A stretch of 64,000 nt of DNA, from positions 21,069,548-21,133,547 of the forward strand of contig NC_092190.1 in assembly GCF_043641665.1 (NCBI RefSeq). Reading direction: 5' to 3'. This document shows positions 1 through 19,984 of the stretch, piece by piece. A model generated the notes under the pieces. That model was not told the DNA's origin, did not search any database, and was given only the letters and a program-made list of their open reading frames with translations. Within the stretch, counting starts at the first letter, position 1; each line of letters starts with the position of its first letter. Source of the stretch: Enoplosus armatus. Its lineage: Eukaryota > Chordata > Actinopteri > Centrarchiformes > Enoplosidae. The translations under genes were made by a program, and so were the position numbers.

Positions 1-5628
<5,628 letters not shown>

Positions 5629-8300
5629 TTTCTACCCATCTTCCCTCAGTGCATCACATGACCCTTGAGAAAAATGGCATTGCACCCAGTTTATTTATTT
5701 CTCTGTATTTGACTGTCCTGATATATAAGTGACTTTAACTTTTATCATCTCTTGTATTTACTGTAAACGTGTGTCCGCACTGTTACTAGGATCCCTCACA
5801 CCTATCCGATACCCCGTTGTTTCTGTTCCTGAAAGGTCGCTTTTCTTTTTTGACACTCTAGTACCTTTCATGGCATCTCACGCACTGCACCACTTTGTTT
5901 TTCCTCATATTTTAACACGTCACTGTACCTTTTTCTTTTTTTGCACTACAGTCACCTGAAAGCTAATAGCAAAGTACACTTAAAGGTTGAAGAATAATTT
6001 AAACATGGGTTGTCCCTCCTCCACCCACGCTTTCTAATATATTAGTACCTGTGTCAATGCATTACTAAACATACAAGTTCAATAAACACCTCTAAACCAG
6101 ATGTTTTATTCCAGTCTATTCTACACTGATTTCATGATTGATGAAATAAGTGCATTAATGTTTACCTGTAGACGTTTGCCTGTTTGTCTTAGTGTTGTAT
6201 GTACACTATAGATTGATCTGCATGACACACAAAACCTACTGCATTTCCAATTTATTTTAAAATCAAACGGGTAGAAAGGAGGCTGAATGGTGAAAGGGAA
6301 TGGAACAAACAGTCTATTTGTGATCTGGATGTGTCACTCTGACTACAATTTGAAATGACCTCATGGGTACAGGCCAATATATATTCACTGTAATGCGCAA
6401 ATATCAGTCTTTCCGAGTTTCATGTGAGACGTGACAAAGAGGTTGGGTGGAAAAATGAAAACAAGCCAAGTAAATGACCGTAGCGAGGAAATCCAAATGC
6501 ATGCAATAAATAAACTCCACTTTAATCACTTGTACTCCACAAACACGTAATCATGTTATTCAAGCTGCCATCTCATAGCAGCTGTTGGCTTGTATAGGAG
6601 GCAGGGGAGAGAGGTAGGTCTGAGAATTGTCTTGTGTATATTTACAGTCACATGTAGCTCATTTAAGGTTTTCAGTTTGTGTCAAAAGGGCTGAAAAGCT
6701 CCAGGGAAACAAGACTCTGCTGGTCAGTCATATCTGTTTTTCAGCTCCTTCCTCACAGGCGCCTGACACAGTTCAGCAGGTGAAAAGCCATTCGAGACAC
6801 AGAAAACATAGCGTGTTTCTGGTTAGCATGTACGAAACACAGGAAACACATTTTTTTAACGTAGGCATCTACAATGAACCAGATGTTGGTTTTGCAGGTT
6901 ATGTCAGCCAATCAAGCTACATGCAAGCCTTACATATACATGTATGTATGACTCTCTCTGCATAATACAGTATCTCCTTGGTTACACCAGGTTGTATATC
7001 TGTTTCAGCTGTTGGCTTGTCTTGCTTCCTACATGCACAGACACCCAACCTGTGTCCCTGTTCACACTGAAGCTGAATGAATTTCAAAATGTGTTTTACC
7101 TGCTAACATTTACATGTATCATACTCGATTAAAACACTTTTAATTAGTATATGATGCAGAATGATGAATATAGTAGAGTTATTTATCAAATCAATTGAAT
7201 GTTATGTGGTTGGGTATTAGGTTGCTCTCAAGATCGGGTCTGTTACAGATGACCTGCTTAAAACTGTAATCTACAGTTTATTACACGAGATACATACAAT
7301 GTTATGTAATGTGATTATTTCCTATTATGTTAAACATAAAATATATATAAACGTAAACCAAGACTTTCCTGAAATATCTGCAAACAAATGAATGGATGGC
7401 CTTATTAGTATCTGCAGCGCTCATTTCAAAATGTAGGATATAAGATAAAAACATGTCACTCCAACAAGTCATATGATGGCTTTTACTCCGAAAGCCTGGA
7501 CATGCATTGCTTCAAATATAGAAATGCTGTCTGGAGAACATCATTTGCGTCATTGCAGTTTAGGCTCAGGTACTTGGCATTTTGTTAGAATTGATTATAC
7601 GTAGGTTATGAGTAAGTAATACATTGTTGTTGCTGGAACAAGGCTGTTTTACTTTAACACATTTCACATTCACACAGTGCTTCACATTTACATTACGAAT
7701 GTAAATCTGTACATCAGCGCTCATCTGGCTGCATCCAGATGTGTTTCTGACGAACAAACTGAGGAATAGCTGATTGACGGCTAACAGGTTTTTAATGCAT
7801 CATTTAAAAGCTTTCCTTTTTTCTGATCATTAAATTCATTTAATATCTTCTGTAAAGTGCACATTAACGGGTGTGTCTGTAGGTTCAAGGTGCCTGCTGG
7901 TTGTGTGCAGGCAGGCCAACCAAGACGCAGTCGTGCTACTTTAGCGTGTGACCAAGTTGCAAACATCTCAGTTGCCTTTTTGATTGTCATACTTCTGTCT
8001 TTCATAGTCATGCCATCGCTCATGTGCTCATCGTTCTGCAAGGCTGTGCAAGTCACACACCTCTTGTTGCGTTGCTTTTGACATTTTACTGATACATTAA
8101 CACCTTTTTTTCTTACAGTGCTAGAGCAGCAAAAAATTAAAGGTTAGCACTATACGATGCTGTTTGAGGAAATGTGTCTGATCATGTTTAAGTTTGATCA
8201 TTTGCTTCTTGAAGGTCTGTATTGGATTTATTATTTATTGAGGTTGATTCTGAAATGTTTTGTAAAAAGAAGAGAATAAAGTTTATGTTTTTTCCCTTGA
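5629..8300 (+). other. pcbp3: Probable 3' UTR of pcbp3
   Basis: AT-rich sequence without coding exons after the PCBP3 stop. AATAAA hexamers occur at 6081-6086 and 8275-8280. The second is followed by T/G-rich sequence and is the likelier distal polyadenylation site. The exact end of the transcript is inferred, not seen. Confidence 0.5.
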
Positions 8301-8638
8301 CTTTTTCAAGTTTTTACTTCTTGAGAGTTGTGTTGCACATAGTGATGCCTTTATATATTGTTACAAAATCTTATTATTTTTAATTGGCTAGTGGAGCGTT
8401 AACACCCCTGGTCAGATGAAGTGAGTTACAGACAATTTTTGAGATATTGAATGTGTTGAAAATTTCAGCTTCACTACACTTTATTTTTCAAAATGATATG
8501 TAAACATTTGAGGGAACCAAACCATCACTTCTCTTCCTGCCAGTAGAGGGCAAGTTGAGCCAACTTCAGTTTATTTGTAGAGCAACGTCACCTGAGGAGT
8601 CTCTGTAAATCAGACCCAAACGTATGGGTTCTCGCATG

Positions 8639-8648
<10 letters not shown>

Positions 8649-8671
<23 letters not shown>

Positions 8672-8672
8672 T
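8649..8672. repeat. (CA)n microsatellite
   Basis: About 11-12 uninterrupted CA units within the intergenic region downstream of pcbp3. Confidence 0.9.
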
Positions 8673-9059
8673 CACAAATGCAGAATCCCACTGAAGTTGA
8701 GTATTTGCATTGCAGTCAGTAATGGAAGTGAGGTTACTAGTTTTCAAATACATGTCAGCTGAACATTTACCCAGCCAGTGAAACGTAGAAGGACCATAGT
8801 ACAGGTGGAAAGTTTCTCCGTGCTCACCTTAAATCTCAGTTTAACAGGCGTACATACAAGATGATTTTGTGACAGCACAACCGGTTTGGAAGCCAATCAC
8901 GGTCCAATATGCAACTTATACAAATCTTTGGTGCACACACACTGAGAATGGACTTAAGTGAAGTATAAGACATCTGCTTTCCCGCAGTCAAACTTGCATT
9001 TTCATAGATTCTAGATTTTTCAGTGAGGAAGAAGGAGCTTCAAAGAATTTCTATATTCA

Positions 9060-9410
9060 GTAAAGTATCAATACAATCAATGTAAAAGTACTTGAGTAAA
9101 AGTACAGAAGTATTATCAGCAAAATGTAATTAAAGTATCAAAAGTAAAAGTATTCATTCTGCAGAAAAATGGCTCCTGTGAGTGATATAATATTTCATAT
9201 GACATTATTAGATTTTTAATACTGATGCATCGATGGTTAAGCACCATTTTACTGTTGTAGCAGGCCGAGGTGGAGCTCGCTATAACTACTTTATATGTAC
9301 ATAGTCCAGTGGTTCCCAATGCAGGGGTCAGCCCCCTCCAAAGGGTCACAAGATCAATCTGAGGGACCGTGAAATGAGTTATGGGAAAGGAGAAAAGACA
9401 AAACAAATTT
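9060..9410. mobile_element. hAT-like non-autonomous repeat fragment
   Basis: Contains the common teleost stretch AAGTACTTGAGTAAAAGTAC, and further on CAGTGGTTCCCAATGCAGGG, which resembles hAT terminal repeats (CAGTGGTTCTCAA type). It is followed by CCTCCAAAGGGTCACAAGAT. No transposase is encoded. Family assignment is from memory and the boundaries are approximate. Confidence 0.6.
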
Positions 9411-10092
9411 GTATTATTTCTTTGGACTTTTCTCAAATATTTGCTGTTTTTGTGAAATAGTGGATGAATCTACACTGACCTAATGAAATGTCATTCATTC
9501 TGCTTCACACTGCTTTTGTCACATTCAGCAACCGAACATCTCAAGGACACTTCAGCGGGTGGCGTCACATAGACAGTGTAGACCTAGGTCTGTTTAAAGG
9601 GAGCCTTTCTCTAATGAATCCCACCCTGTCCCCAATACATACATCTGTGATACTGGGTGTAACTGATTCCAAATGAGAGCAAGGTAACCCAGCATGAGGT
9701 CAGTTAGCTACTACTTATGCACAACGTAATGACCATAAAGTGGAGAAAATAGCTACCATAAAGCTCTGAAATCCAAGTTATAGGGAAGCTTTATGGCAAT
9801 TAAGACGGTGACTGATTTTTGGCTTAATTTCCCTGAAATAATCTGTGATTGAATGCACACAAAGGCAGTGATTTCCCACAGTGCCGCATGTTCACAGCCA
9901 GTTTCACTGTGAAAGCTAGTTAAAACTGCTGGGAAAGGTGGATTTCTTGTGTTCTCATCAGACTTCTCACAGTATTATTGTCAGTATTATTTATTATAAA
10001 GGTTTTTGGTTGGTGCTCTTTCAGCTCTCGACTGAAAGCTTTTCTGCATCTGTTTTCATTTCCTAATTTCAGAATCTACCACAACAGACAGG

Positions 10093-10215
10093 AATGTACA
10101 GGGGATGGACAAAATACTAGGAACACCTTGCATTATGATGCAATCAACTGCAACCTCCCTGCAAATAATCCTATATTCACAAAGTTAATAATGTATCTGT
10201 TGATTCAATTCTATG
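10093..10215. mobile_element. Partial MITE, same family as the one at 51.2 kb
   Basis: GGGGATGGACAAAATACTAG then GAACACCTTGCAT closely matches both ends of the element at 51205-51410. It is followed by similar CAATCAACTGCAACCTCC and TATTCACAAAGTTAATAATGT. The right terminal repeat is not evident, so this copy is truncated or diverged. Confidence 0.6.
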
Positions 10216-12344
10216 GAAATTTTTAGGGATGTCCTTTTGCCATTCAAGCACATGCTGTTCCTGCCTGCTATTCTCTGCCCAGACTGTTACAGACCGTAAC
10301 AGACTATATGACAAGGTTAACTGTTTCCAATCCTAATGGTAATAATAGTGTTGACATATAACATCATCACAAGTTCCACTTTTCTCTGCTTTCTCCATGA
10401 GCTTCTTGAGAGACACTATAGTTTACAATGTGATAATTTGAGCCTAATGTTTAATGTTAATGCAGTTGACCACAGTCCGAAAGCAAAATGGTGCTAGTTT
10501 TGTCTAAAAGAGTCACTGCTGTTAATTGGACGTAGCTCTGTTGTGGTCTGACATTCAGCTGGAATGTGTGCACAAGAGACCGAGCCACAGGGGACGCCTT
10601 TGTCCACAGGCATGTTACAAATTAAAAATGTCGCTCTTCAGGGGCGACAAGAGGTCACCTTGTATACAGCTCGACCATCAGTCCGCACCAAGTCTTTCAT
10701 GGCTGTTAAATATGCCCAGTTTCATGCAGCTCTTGATTGCACTCCCAAAGTCCCTGATTGCATTTAGTAGCACATTCACCAAGTCTAACTAAGGAGAGAT
10801 AATCCATGTGCTAAACAACTGACAACCTTGCCAGGAAAAGAGGAAGCTTCAAATTATGTGTACGCTCAATTGTGATTTCGCAGCATTCAATAACTTCATC
10901 ATGACTCCTTTGTCAGGTAAGGTATGAGGGACCATTGTTGTACGGCCTTCCGCAGTAAACCCCACAGATGTAGCTGTGCAAGCAGGTTGACAAACACTAC
11001 GACATTTGCAAATGTTACAGTATGTGTCTATGAAACTGAAAAATCTAGTACTTTTCCTTTTCAGATACTATTCTATGTAGAAGTTTTCATTTTACTTTGT
11101 GAATGGAATAACGTGATTCAGCTCTTGTTCACCATTTTACAGCCACTTCTCATGATGGGAAAAGTGTTTTTTTGTGCCAGGGTGCATTCTGTGATACTGC
11201 AGTATCGAGAGTGTTCCTGGAGGCGTCGTTTGGCTACCAGTGTTTTCAGCTAAGCTAGCCACACAGTCCTAATTGCCTCACTGATGTTACACTCACAAGC
11301 ACACACCAGTGACTGCTCTGGACATGCACGGAAAAACCTATATATATAAATTGAAACAGGTAGATAAATTATTGCATTTGTGCCAAGTTCTAAAAAAAAG
11401 GAAAATTATGGAGTTGAAAACTAAATGGGAAAAAAAGGAGGACGAGTAAAATAAATAAGACTGATTAACTGATTTCTGGTAAAGGAAATGAATAAACAGC
11501 TTTTTTTACCATCTGATTGGCGGTTAAAGGAAAAGTGTAAAATGTATTTGTCAGTTTTGGGGCTCCACACAGTATGTATCACCGATGGTTGGCAATGAAT
11601 GGTGCTTCCATATATAAATAATAGACAACACTCAGGATACCAGAAACTAATCATGGACAATTATTTGAGACTTTAATATATTCTGTAATTAACAGCTTAT
11701 GTGGCACAAGCTGCTCTGCTCCGGTGTGTTAGGTCCCATCCATCTGGTACTGGATGTGGGGTAAAACATGTCTCTCTGGTTGAGGTTTTGCGGCTTAGTG
11801 AAATCAGATGGTCTCGTGTTTAGTTGGGATGAAAACCACCATAATTTTGGCTGTCTACTGCATATTGTTTAAGACGAATTCATTTAGTCACTACTGACAG
11901 GCTACAGATAAACATTTGAAACCTCTGTCTACTCATATCAGTGCCAAAGCAGAAATAAACCCTTGTAACTTTCATTTTAATAAAGATTTTTACGGTAGGA
12001 ATGCTTTCATGGAGGAATTCTCATAACTGTGTTGTCCTTGAGGCATCCTACTATATCATCAAAGAGCAAAACGCTCTTTAACAGCAAAGTCCTAACCCTC
12101 AATAAATTCTTGCAACATTGACTTTTTGTTCATCTGGTGGTTGCAGTATGCCACTGAGCCTTGACTGATTGACTCCTTATTCTTGTCCCCATTATCTGGC
12201 CTCATGACAGTGCAGTACATGTCTTCATTCAGATCATCAGTGCTCAATTAGACATGCTGGTTCTTTGTCCAGGTTTTTCACATTCCACGACCCTGTATAA
12301 ATAACTTTAAAAGAACTCTCTCGCTGTAAAGTTTTCTGTTCACT

Positions 12345-12840
12345 GGATTTGGTGGTGCATTGCCAGGGGAACTCTGAGCAGGTAGCTCACAGCGCTATCT
12401 GGTTCTATGTCCTACGTGCTCCGCCCTCTAAGAGACGCTATTGGTTTACCCCCTCCAGAGGCTCCGCCTTGACACCTGAGGAAAGTCAATGCACTCACCG
12501 CCCAATCAGGGGGTTGCACCCTCCCCTATAAAGCCCCAGCGTAAAAATTGCTCGTCTACTTTGAGAATTAGCCTGCGAAACCTCATTCACCATCCGGTGT
12601 CGCCGGTTTAGGAACACAACTGTCACTCCGCATGTCGCAGGCCTTTGCAATCAACGATGGCCGTTTCATGTGTACAGCTCAGGTCCGGCACATGCACCTT
12701 TGGCTGAGCCTGTCCTCCCTAATGCCACCACTGCTGGGACAGCCACCACCAGCACTAGCTATCCCGGGCTGCCTCCTCCTCCTGGGCCTGTGCTGCCCGG
12801 AGACTGCACCAGCAGCCTTATCATTTCAATAAAGGGCATA
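12345..12840 (+). mobile_element. Probable LTR-retrotransposon remnant (Ty3/gypsy-type LTR or leader)
   Basis: This GC-richer block reads like a retroelement promoter. It has an inverted CCAAT box (CTATTGGTTTACC), a further CCAAT (GCCCAATCAG), a TATA box (CCCTATAAAGCCCC at about 12524-12537) and a following leader with an ATG. Further on, INDGRFMC followed by a His-rich stretch faintly recalls the gag zinc-knuckle region of fish gypsy elements. An AATAAAGG hexamer lies near 12828. No pol or env is present. It could also be a promoter of an unrecognised transcript. Confidence 0.45.
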
Positions 12841-15751
12841 AATGGTACATGGTTTCTGGCGGTGGTCTCAACTATTAAGAGTGAGACATATGACTTCCTC
12901 CTGACCATTTGGACATGACTACCAATTTCCATTTATAATTAAAAACACACTCTGAAATCAATGTCCCCGCCTAGCTGTGCTTAAAGGGGTTTTATTGGTA
13001 ATGCCAGTGGCAGTGTCATTACTGGAGGGCGTCAATACAACAACAGGTCAGAAATAAGGCGGGATTAGCCTGTTGTCAGACAGAGGACTATGCTGAGGAT
13101 GTCATTTATTTATTTTTTTAACTAAAGAAAAGACATCTTGGTGTCTTAAATCTGTCGTAGTGCATCATCAGTGGCCGAAGATTTCAGGGTCGAACTGTGG
13201 AATGACACTTCTCATTAAGAGAGAATTCATCACAGTTTTTTTCTCTGCCGTTTGTCTACTGTCCATTAAAAGAGTCGCAGCTCTCCTGAGTAGTCTCAGA
13301 GCAAATTGCAAAGCATGCCGGGTAGGAAATGAATCCACCCTTGGGTTTAGATTAGTTCTTACCCCCAAATATTGGGTTTAATGTTTCTGAAAACTGTGCA
13401 ATTAGGTAATTTACCTCATGAATAATTCATGGTGTTATATGGGGCTTATGCACCGTGTGTATACAAAGTGATGATGCTGAGCCTTCAATATGTACAACTA
13501 ATTATACTTAATCTAACCAGAACATCTGTGTTCCCGTGAAAGGTTTATTTCTGACTGAGTGAAAGTTGAACGATCTCTGCTACAGTGTGTGAATAAATTG
13601 TAAAAGTTAGTCAGAAAGGTATGCCCCCTGTTCTGCTGCTAATCATTTATGAGAGAAACCTTACAAGTGGTGCTCATCCTCAGCGCTCAGTGTCCGCGCA
13701 GCAGTTTATCTCACACGTTGACTTGCAGACATTTAGCTGCTGTTGAGTATTCAAATAACCTTGACATCCACGTGGGAGTCATTTTGATTGGCAACACTTT
13801 CGGCCCACATGAATGATGTTCCAGGACGGACTGAGCATCTTGGTGTCTACGGCAAGCTTCTGTTACTCAGCCTGGTTTTACTTCCAGTCTGGGGAAACTG
13901 TCTGACAACACCACTTGTTTTCTGTATGCAACAATAGCTTCTCTACGCAATGAACAGAAATATCCATCTGATCCATCCATCAACATCAGAATAGAGTCCC
14001 TTAAACTGCCAAGTATATCAAGTATCAATTGTCTACACAACATTCATAGTAATACAACTGACAGAAAGATTAAGGTATTCTTTGCATTTAATGACCAAAA
14101 AAGACTATTAAAAGATACTGTATGGATAAGTTATATCAGGTCATGTCTACGACTTGTTGGTATGATACATTCATTGTTAGTTTGGGTCTCTTCGGGGCAG
14201 TAATTGATAATATTAAAGAGAAAATAGCACCAGCCATATCCTTTAAATTTGACTTTTTTCAGCCATGAAATTATTGTCCTGATGGAGTTTGCCACGAGGA
14301 AGATGCCCACAAAAGGTGTACAAAATGATTCCCAAGCTGCACAGTCCATTAGCAGTGTGCTGAAAAGACTGCCTGGACAAAATACTTCATGTTTTCTCGC
14401 TGCTTGGCTGTTCAACTAGTTATCATCAACACTTGAATCACAGTAATGTATTTTGTATGTTTTTTTCATTTCATCCCATCAGAAGCACAGAATGATTGCA
14501 TATTAAAACTGTGGATCAGAAATTCCGCAGTCGAACTGCAAACATATAAACAAATCAGCTGCGTCACAACAATATGAAATAGGCTTTATCTTCTTATCTT
14601 GACCGTCCCTCTCAGTTGACCCCTCTTTAGAGACTTGGCTTCATTTGAAGAGCATTCACCACCATTCATGTTGAAAAAATGAGTTGAAATTGAGGTCATT
14701 CTCATGGTGAAAACTATGTTTTGCTAAAAGCACAGTATTATTGTTCTGATAAAATCATTTACTCACTGGCATTAAAACTGAAAAACTGAAAACGGGTTAC
14801 CTAGGCTGTAACTCATATTCCAAACACTGCGTATGTTATGTAAGAGGAATACAGTTTGGAAACAATGTTAGGAGGAGATATCTACTTAATTTGTGCAACT
14901 CAGGATGTTGAAGCCTCATAGAAACTTCATAGAAACTTTTTATACCTAATGAGGACTGCAGATGCTGTCCCCTATCACTTACATTGAAAAATTGTGAACC
15001 TATTCAGTAATTTGTTAAATAAAATGTCGTCATAATCAGCAGTTATGGGCAAAACTATGAAAATAAGATCCAGGTTGTAAAAAAACCCAAACATGTTTTG
15101 ATATATTGAAGTGATCCAGCTCAGGGATTATCCAACCCTACATACACTTTATACTGTACATGCATGTATGTGAAATATAAGGTGTATGTGTGGTTGGGAA
15201 ATCTATGTACGTACACAGGTTCAACATCATTCATAACATATTAAAGAGTAACATGGCACAATGTCTGATGATAAATCTTGTTCTGCTTACTTCATGTCAT
15301 GCATCAGTACAATCTGAGTTTCATTACCAGTCATGCTGTCACACACAAACAGCTCTGGATGTATTACAGGAGATAATCAGACAGTTACACCCCGCCTCCC
15401 CGCATGTGGATGCTATTAGCCGCTAATGCTCTGCTCCCTTGGACGCTGCTACAGCAAGTGGATAATTGTGATGAATTGTTTCAAACTAAAGGCTCCACTC
15501 ATCAGTATCTTGACCCCCTTCAAAAGAGATGAATTTACTCTGTCAGAGGAAATCCAAAGTGATACACTTGGATAAGTAAGTAGGCGACAGGAGGTTGAAT
15601 TGACTGGAGGCGGCGGACACGGGTAATTTGTCTCTTCTAAAGCATTTGGAGATTCATTAAGGGGCAGGTGAACAGGAAGATGAGGGGAAAGGCCTCCTGG
15701 TGACAACTGGACCAGTGGTTTTTGCCTGTTGAGTAAATTCTACCATGCCAG

Positions 15752-15801
<50 letters not shown>

Positions 15802-18100
15802 AAACCACACCTCAGTCCTTTATCTTCAGTGTCACAACCAACTGGTCATACATCAGAGGGCCATCTCCGCTGGCTGTTGGCAGAGTTGGATGAATGTGTT
15901 TTGTGTTCGGAGCTGTTATTAGTTGTCCCAGGGGCAATTACAGGCAGGGACTAGTCAAATTTGTCCTAAACTGTGCATAATACAAATAGATGGTGATCAT
16001 TAGAAACACTTCACCCGGGTGTTCATCATGGGACAAATGTGGAATAATGCCAATATTTTTCACAGTATCCCACTAACCAGCCTCATACCCTCAAAAAGCA
16101 TTTAGGACCAAACGTGTTCTTGCACAAAAAAGAAAAAAGAAGAAATCCTGACATAGAGGAAATTCTACAGTGGCTACATTAATCACAATAAATTGATATG
16201 AAAGTAAAACCCAGTGCTGTTGTTCATCTAGATGAATAGCTGCTTACTTGCCGGGTTTCTCTGCCTGGTCCCTTAAATTGATCGAGGAAGGTTAGCAAGT
16301 CGCTGACGTAGAGAACCTGCTGCATCTCTCATGCAGCGAATGCGTGGTATTTTCTGCTGCTGCTATAACAGCTGTGCTCCAAATTCGTGACCTTGGCTTT
16401 CTTATACCTGCCTGCCACAGTCCTCCCGATTTAGTAAGTGCGAGTTTTGCCAGAACGACACCACCAGTGAGCCCTATTATGACCCTTTATGTAGTCAGAC
16501 AAAGGAGGAAATTTGTGAGTGTCTGTGTACTGCTCGGGTGAGAATCATCAGGCTCAGCAGATATATCTTTAGATACAATCCCTCCTCCGGCTGCTTGTCT
16601 TGTCTCCGAGCCATGCTTTTGTATTCAACTTAAATATCTTCGGGCTTATTCATTCTAATTTAGCATATCTATGGCTGCTCTAGTCTTCCTTTGTTGGGAC
16701 TAAGTGAATGATGGATGGGTGATGATTAGTGGTCCGCTGTGGTATATAAAGGAGGAAGCAGATTAAAATAATGCTGCGAGCCAGTCGGAGCCAGTAAACT
16801 CTGAACGCTAGTGATTTAGCCAGATTGGCACTCTGGATTGCTCTTTCTGTCTGGAGCCACCCTGCCTCCCAGAAGGATGACTCCTGGTTTAGCTTGCCAT
16901 CAGTCTGTGGGTGTTGTTATTGGTCTCGGCAGCACCTCAAGTGGTTTTACAGCATTACCTAACTCTGCAAAATCATTATTCATGGACCCTGTACCTGGTT
17001 TTAGTCTCTTTCACTCCATATAGTTATGGTTATGATGCATCACTAGTTAAAATAAGAATAATGTTTATTTATAGTAATAAATGGGTAGCTAAGGTTTCTA
17101 AGTTGTTCTGTGCCAGACTACCTGAGTCCACAGACTATGTATTTTCTGCCTAGGAACTGTAAAGCATCACATAAACAGCGGGGAAATTCATTTTTCTCAC
17201 TGCATGACAATCAGGGCTTACCTCTGCTGCACTGAGCAGATAGGTACATTTGAAAATTAACACCCCCTTATCTAAACACTGAACAACACAACTGCCACTA
17301 CAACATGCGAAGAAAGGGAAGAAGATGGCATCTCTCTTCAGCCACACTATCTGCAGCTCACTCACTTGATACCGCCACAGGCCGACTCCTCTTTGTCAGT
17401 TGATTCATTTCGATGTCCTGTGCCTGGTTCGAAAACTCACGAATATTTAGAAAAACACACAGGACATGTCATGAAAAGGGAAGACGTTATCATCAGATAT
17501 CATATCTTAATCGTGATCGATGTCTTTCAATGATCTGTCTTCGCTTTGCAGATTTGTTGACATTTGGACATCATTTGCACAGAACTGATTCTCTACAGGA
17601 CTTCCCACGATAACAGCTGTGACACCTCGATGTTGATTGGTGTGTGAAAGCCTACCATCAGTGTTTTATGGTGCCATTGAAAAGCTGCAGTTTTTTTTTC
17701 CTTCACCTGCCTGTTGAGCTGATAGAATTTCCCACATAAAGACAATAAATCATGGAGCTGTGGAAAGCTGACCCCAAATTCTTGCCTGCTTATCTATCAT
17801 GGAACAATAAGTGAACAGCTAGTAGTAAAAGTCAGTGCACACTGTAGTGCTGTGACCTTGGGTATATGATGTTCACTTCTTATCCTCCAAAAGAAGTTGG
17901 TCACAGCAATTCTCAACATCATTTAGTCTATGATCAATGCTGAAAACCATTGAGGGCCAGTATGTCACAGCTTTCACAAAGGTAGACAGAACATTGTGAT
18001 TCGAAACTCACAATTTGTTATTTTCTCACCTATATGGTCAGTTCATTAACCCTGCATTACACAACCAGCAGACAAAGAGCAACTTCAGCATTCATTTGGA
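12841..18100. other. Intergenic, no gene seen
   Basis: No exon with recognisable similarity. It contains a CT/CA microsatellite (15752-15801) and isolated TATA-like sequence near 16741 without a linked coding region. Possible conserved non-coding elements cannot be judged from one sequence. Confidence 0.6.
15752..15801. repeat. (CT)n(CA)n compound microsatellite
   Basis: A run of CT units passes directly into about 17 CA units. Confidence 0.9.
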
Positions 18101-18109
18101 GCCCCGTGT

Positions 18110-18445
18110 CTGGCTTTCTTAGCTCTGCTTTGGTCTCCACCAACTCCTGAGGGGGATAGCTGCTAAATGCTCCACTATGTTCACCGGCAAGTCCCTAACT
18201 TCTGTCTGTCTGCTGTTTGGTGCTGGGCAGGAAAACAGCTGTGTGCTATGGGTGGAAACAAGGTTTACGAGAGCGGTGAGACTCAACCAAAACAGTAAAG
18301 TTGCGGGACATGCAACAAAAACAAATAGCTGAAAGAAGCTAAAACTCTCCGTAGAGCTGAAGGGAACTTGGGTGATGCTTCTCTTTGGGTTTGTCACAAC
18401 AGGCAAACTCAATCATTTGATCCATCGCTAATATCAAAAAATGGA
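18110..18445. mobile_element. Dispersed repeat family A, copy 1
   Basis: Shares a long ordered set of segments with 27960-28170 and 50740-51000: AGCTGCTAAATGCTCC, AACAAGGTTTACGAGAGC, AAACAGTAAAGTTGCG, GAGCTGAAGGGAA, GGGTGATGCTTCTC then GTTTGTCA. It has no coding capacity. It is the fullest of three copies in this window. Confidence 0.7.
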
Positions 18446-19980
18446 TTAGTGCTGCTTTAAGATATCATTACTTGACCAGCTAACTCCACACAATTTGCCA
18501 GCCAGTAAACAGAGTGTATTGTTAATTCCCATGACTTTAAGCTTTAAGTCTCACGGGGAGATTGAAATGAGTGTCATGTGAACTAAAGACATATAGATTC
18601 TCGTTGTGAACAATAGCTATTGACAGAAGTGTGGTTTCTGAGTGTGACATGACTAACAGCCCTGTGGTTATCCCAAATCCATAACACATTGTAGTGTACC
18701 ATCCTAAATCAAGGAGTTCAATAGGTAAGTGCCACATATAGCACAATTCATCATGCCAGCTGGCACCCTGTGGGTTTGGGACTGTGGCAGGACTGGCCCC
18801 ATGAAAAACGTGCACTCCTTCGTAGCTTAAATGACACCTGGAACATTGGGACCAGCTGACCTACATTTGAATCACATGGGGGAGAGCAAATGGAATTGAA
18901 GCGGCCGGTTAAACTCACTTTTCTAAGCCTGTATTTGCAGAGGTATTTTTGCTCTTGTCAAGGTTACCTGGAGGATTGGCATGACACTGTGTTTCTTATA
19001 ACTGGCACTAAATTGTAACAGTATATGTTTTCGTGAACAGTGAGATTTAGGCTCAGTGCACTTCGTCAGACTAAAGGCAATTTAAAACCGCAATGCAAGT
19101 TGCCTCAACACTGTTTTGAAATAGCTTTTCATTTTTTAGTTCCACTAGTGACATGAAACAAAAAAAAACAACAACACAATGCTGAATGCTCCACTGCATG
19201 TGTGGTCATGTACAGTCAATCTCTTAAGGTCACATGGGATGTGACCTTATTTGCCACACTGATGCAAATTGTACTCATCGTGGTGCTGATGCGCCTCCAG
19301 GAAGAGGTGTGAGGGAAAAGGCTTGTGTCTATAAGAAGTCATAGGTACACGTACACCCCCTCGTAATCATTTTAATTATTTTTTAATGAAGCACCACTAA
19401 TAGATTTGTTAGAGGGAATATTCACAACTGCTGTTAGATGATGCAGACATGCATGGTGCTCGATTCAGTCATAGAAAGTCATGTAGCATGAAGTAGAATG
19501 ACAAACCAAAAATATACAGCCTACTCTGCACGCAGTTTGTGAGTGTGGATTAAGCCTCCGCAGATGGAATAGGGCAATTACCAGCAGAATGCAGTGCGGA
19601 CCTCAAAGCTGACATCTTGATTCACTGCTGCGCCCTCTAAATCCCTAACATCCCGGCTCTTTGATAGTCTGTTTGATACAGCACTTGGGGTGACATGTGA
19701 CATGGGTGAGGTCTTGATGTGAGGTGTGTTTTACACGAGAGTCCAAAAAGTCTCTCTTTCACTCTTTAATTCTGACTTTGTCACTGCATTTTATAGGACT
19801 TGATGAAAACAATGTTATAAATAATGGGAAGAAGATTTCATTAAAAACTTTTAAGAGCTTAATTTAGGTATCAAACACAGTCTTGGTCCAGACTGTTTAT
19901 ACTTGATTTAAAGCAAAGAAGTCGTTTTAAAAGTCATTACCAACGGACTTGACATGATAAATGTCAAAGGTTATTTGTTT
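18446..19980. other. Intergenic region upstream of lrrc3
   Basis: No gene or clear repeat seen. It probably includes distal regulatory sequence of lrrc3, but no specific element can be named. Confidence 0.5.
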
Positions 19981-19984
19981 GGTT

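Larger units (their letters stand above)
8301..12330. other. Intergenic, no gene seen
   Basis: Apart from the CA repeat and the two dispersed repeats listed separately, this stretch shows only short, unrelated open frames, AT-rich sequence and no exon with family similarity. Confidence 0.6.

Noticed and set aside
16741..16760. TATATAAAGG-type promoter
   Set aside because: No coding exon or supporting element lies nearby; such sequences are frequent by chance in AT-rich DNA.
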